Made by a program: the position numbers and the translations under genes. A stretch of 10,020 nt of DNA from contig JADINF010000179.1 in NCBI GenBank assembly GCA_017694145.1, positions 1 through 10,020 on the forward strand, given 5' to 3'. This DNA comes from Candidatus Stercoripulliclostridium pullicola (lineage in GTDB: Bacteria; Bacillota; Clostridia; Christensenellales; DTU072). Of this stretch, positions 8,701-10,020 are shown piece after piece. A model generated the notes under the pieces. The model was given only the letters and a program-made list of their open reading frames with translations, had not been told where the DNA came from and did not search any database. Numbering within the stretch: the stretch's first letter is position 1; each line of letters begins with the position of its first letter.

Positions 8701-9593
8701 ATATCTTTGCCGGCGACCTGCTCGGTTATGCGGTTGGCAAGCGAAAGATGTTTGTTGAATTTATACCTGCCGACTGTGCTGAGGTCGTAACGCCTCGTGT
8801 CGAAGAAAAGGTTGCTCAAATGGGAATCCACTGCGTTGGCGGTGGGCACTTCGCCGGGTTTAAGCTTGCGGTAAACGTCCACTTTCGCCGCTTCGACGGT
8901 CTGAACGTCGCCGTCCTTCTCGCAGGAACGGACGATCATGTCGTCGTTGCCGAATATCTCGAGGATCTCCTCGGTGGTGCCGTAGCCGAGAGCGCGAAGC
9001 AACAGAGTCGCGGAAATCTTGCGCTGACGGTCTACGCGGACGGAAAGCGTGCCCGCCGAATCCTGTATGAATTCGAGCCACGCGCCGCGGGAAGGAATGA
9101 CCGTAGTTTCGTAACGCAGTATGCCGTTCTTGTCGGCGACGCCTTTGGCGGTGTAGACGCCGGGGCTCCTCACGAGCTGGCTGACCACAACGCGCTCCGC
9201 GCCGTTGATGATGAACGTGCCGTTCTCGGTCATCTTCGGGAATTCGCCCATGAATACTTCGGAATCGATTATTTTGCCGGTGTCTCTTACCGTCAAACGA
9301 ACCTTGACCCTCAACGGAATGGTGTACGTTGCGTCGTGGTTCTTGCACTCTTTCGCGGAATACTTGCACTCCCCTTTAAGGTTATGCTCGAGGAACTCCA
9401 GCTCTATCTTGTTGCCGAAGTCCGTGATCGGGGAGAAGTCGTCGAGTACTTCGCGGATGCCCTGATTCACGAAGGCGTCGTAAGAGTTCTTCTGCACCTC
9501 AATAAGATAGGGAATGTCTAAGATATCTTTGATTTTGCTGAAAGACCATCTTTCGACATTCCCACGCTTGATTTTGTGGATTCTTTGAGACAT
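5709..9593 (-). CDS. rpoB: DNA-directed RNA polymerase subunit beta
   Basis: This is the second catalytic subunit of RNA polymerase and the target of rifampicin. It has 1294 residues, about 100 more than Bacillus RpoB, and the excess is mostly in the C-terminal tail. Landmarks: N-terminal protrusion and lobe with [25 protein letters not shown] (about 117-140); rifampicin segment at 498-528 ([23 protein letters not shown] followed by LSALGPGG); [10 protein letters not shown]-type motif [16 protein letters not shown] at 547-562; [12 protein letters not shown] at 794-805; [13 protein letters not shown] at 951-963; and the C-terminal clamp motif [24 protein letters not shown] at about 1093-1116. 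Beyond about 1185 there is an acidic tail with 34 Asp/Glu and only 3 Lys in residues 1201-1294. The ATG at 9593 has AAGGAG seven bases upstream. rplL is not adjacent; the upstream neighbour is the divergent rqcP. Confidence 0.99.
   Translation of the reverse strand: [1294 protein letters not shown]
5712..6041 (-). other. Acidic low-complexity C-terminal tail of RpoB
   Basis: This stretch encodes residues 1185-1294 after the conserved RpoB core. It is rich in Asp, Glu, Gly and Ser, includes a run of five Asp (1257-1261) and has no Arg after position 1197. Short hydrophobic-Phe-acidic units recur: SLFEDE, GLFADL, SIFDDD, SDFTDA and SEFEGD. Acidic extensions are known on other Bacillota RpoB proteins (for example Bacillus), but this one looks long. 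It is probably disordered; its role is unknown. Confidence 0.8.
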
Positions 9594-9600
9594 TTTAACG

Positions 9601-9606
9601 CTCCTT
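9601..9606 (-). promoter_or_regulatory. rpoB ribosome binding site
   Basis: AAGGAG reads on the minus strand seven bases before the rpoB ATG at 9593, confirming that start. Confidence 0.88.
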
Positions 9607-9663
9607 GTAAAAAAATTGTACGTTGGCTTGCGCCTGTGCGTTTATTTGCTGCATGTTGTGGGC

Positions 9664-9714
9664 AAAAAACCGTTAAAGCTGTCGATTTTTGTCCATTTTG
9701 TACTCAAATAACGG
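9664..9714 (-). promoter_or_regulatory. Candidate attenuator-like inverted repeat in the rpoB leader
   Basis: On the minus strand CCGTTA (9714-9709) and TAACGG (9675-9670) can pair across a 33-base loop, and the second arm is followed directly by TTTTTT (9669-9664). Stem plus T-run recalls an intrinsic terminator placed before rpoB, but the stem is only 6 bp and the loop is large, so stable folding is doubtful. Also in the leader, but outside this repeat, is the short partly self-complementary stretch around 9729-9736. No known riboswitch consensus was recognised. Confidence 0.25.
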
Positions 9715-9755
9715 AAAATCCGACACGCTTAAAAGCTTACGGCGTATATAAATCC

Positions 9756-9761
9756 ATTATA
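9756..9761 (-). promoter_or_regulatory. Possible second -10 element for rpoB
   Basis: A perfect TATAAT reads on the minus strand, but nothing resembling TTGACA lies 16-18 bases upstream and there is no TGn extension. It would start a leader of about 155 bases. It could be a secondary start or chance in AT-rich DNA. Confidence 0.3.
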
Positions 9762-9776
9762 ATCGTACAGATTAGC

Positions 9777-9806
9777 AGTTTATCATCCCGAAGGGAGAGT
9801 TGTCAA
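9777..9806 (-). promoter_or_regulatory. Probable rpoB-rpoC promoter
   Basis: A perfect TTGACA (-35) reads on the minus strand at 9806-9801. The best -10 partners are GATAAA after 16 bases or TAAACT after 18 bases, each 4 of 6 to consensus. An A/T-only block lies just upstream of the -35 with A- and T-tracts, in the position of an UP element that would bind the alpha-subunit C-terminal domains. The implied leader is about 175 bases. There is no gene upstream on this strand within the window, so rpoB needs its own promoter here. Confidence 0.55.
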
Positions 9807-9809
9807 GCG

Positions 9810-9853
9810 TTTTATATAATAAATTTAATATAATTAAATTTTAATATATAATA
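9810..9853. promoter_or_regulatory. A/T-only block with 21-base palindrome between divergent promoters
   Basis: Forty-four consecutive bases contain no G or C, in sharp contrast to the flanking genes. Inside, AAATTTAAT (9821-9829) and ATTAAATTT (9833-9841) are exact inverted repeats around ATA, giving a perfect palindrome centred at 9831. The block lies between the rpoB -35 and the rqcP -10. It may act as a UP element for rpoB, a melting region or an operator; low base complexity raises the odds of a chance palindrome. The whole gap between rpoB and rqcP is 293 bases and I see no gene in it. Confidence 0.5.
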
Positions 9854-9871
9854 GCGTATGGAGCGAGCGTG

Positions 9872-9880
9872 TGCTATAAT
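9872..9880 (+). promoter_or_regulatory. Extended -10 promoter of rqcP
   Basis: TGCTATAAT combines a perfect TATAAT (9875-9880) with the TGn extension, which can replace a -35; no convincing -35 is found 16-18 bases upstream. Transcription normally begins about seven bases after the -10, which is 9887, the A of the rqcP ATG. The mRNA would then be leaderless or nearly so. Confidence 0.6.
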
Positions 9881-9886
9881 GTGCGT

Positions 9887-10020
9887 ATGAGACTGGACAA
9901 ATTTCTGAAAGTATCGAGAATAATCAAAAGGCGCACGGTCGCGAACGAAGCGTGCGATCTCGAACGCGTGAGCGTGAACGGCAAGCCTGCGAAGCCGTCC
10001 AAGGAATTGAAAGAAGGCGA
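9887..10020 (+). CDS. rqcP: RqcP (YabO) S4-domain ribosome quality control factor, N-terminal part (3' end outside window)
   Basis: RqcP is a small S4-domain RNA-binding protein related to Hsp15. In Bacillota it binds the peptidyl-tRNA on stalled 50S subunits and works with RqcH to add C-terminal alanine tails that mark unfinished proteins for degradation. The first 44 codons are visible; they read MRLDKFLKVSRIIKRRTVAN, then EACDLERVSVNGKPAKPSKE and LKEG. This closely matches the start of Bacillus YabO, including the S4 core MRLDKFLKVSR.IKRRT and the VNG turn. The full protein should be about 80-90 residues. ATG at 9887 is chosen from family similarity. There is no ribosome binding site at the normal distance. 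In-frame GTG codons at 9881 and 9869 are alternatives, the latter with GGAG five bases upstream, but they would add residues not seen in relatives. It is divergent from rpoB. Confidence 0.93.
   Translation, partial: MRLDKFLKVSRIIKRRTVANEACDLERVSVNGKPAKPSKELKEG

Noticed and set aside
6726..9521. 931-codon open frame antisense to rpoB
   Set aside because: Same cause as the rpoC shadow; rpoB is unmistakable on the other strand.
9576..9833. 85-codon plus-strand open frame with CPFC, reminiscent of a zinc knuckle
   Set aside because: It begins inside rpoB on the opposite strand, has no ribosome binding site, runs through the rpoB leader and promoter, and only one clear CxxC pair is present. Probably chance.
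9858..9890. Tiny open frame (ATG at 9858) ending in TGA that overlaps the rqcP ATG, like a leader peptide
   Set aside because: It is only ten codons with no ribosome binding site, and the likely rqcP promoter lies inside it. The overlap is probably chance, though mapping the rqcP 5' end would settle it.

Overview
This is a bacterial chromosomal window of housekeeping genes, packed tightly on both strands. The protein sequences point to Bacillota, probably an uncultured Clostridia-like lineage. RpoC has the short Gram-positive form with no large trigger-loop insertion, RpoB aligns with the Bacillus type, the edge gene is an RqcP (YabO)-type S4 protein, and ribosome binding sites are strong AGGAGG-like sequences. 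Base composition looks moderately GC-rich in genes, with one very AT-rich intergenic block. I cannot name a genus.

Layout. Positions 1-726 (+) hold the last 241 residues of TsaD, the tRNA t6A-modification enzyme; its start lies outside the window. Positions 727-841 separate the convergent tsaD and metK genes and contain two hairpins. One of them, a perfect 10-bp stem at 781-805, is a plausible bidirectional terminator. Next come three genes on the minus strand, read right to left: rpoB (9593-5709), rpoC (5697-2077) and metK (2020-842). rpoB and rpoC are 11 bases apart, and the rpoC ribosome binding site overlaps the rpoB stop codon. metK follows rpoC after 56 bases that contain a strong hairpin. 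Positions 9594-9886 are a divergent promoter region: a likely rpoB promoter and long leader, a 44-base A/T-only block with a perfect palindrome, and an extended -10 promoter for the gene on the right. Positions 9887-10020 (+) are the first 44 codons of rqcP.

How the genes work together. rpoB and rpoC encode the two catalytic subunits of RNA polymerase and are almost certainly one transcript. metK makes S-adenosylmethionine and may be read from the same transcript. tsaD and rqcP both serve translation: tRNA modification, and rescue of stalled ribosomes.

I see no phage, mobile element, CRISPR, toxin or defence gene, and nothing that amounts to an undescribed system. The points worth a second look are local: gene order unlike the usual rplJL-rpoBC-rpsL arrangement, a long acidic RpoB tail with a recurring motif, two unusual residues in the rifampicin-binding segment, a possibly leaderless rqcP, and regulatory structure in the two intergenic regions.
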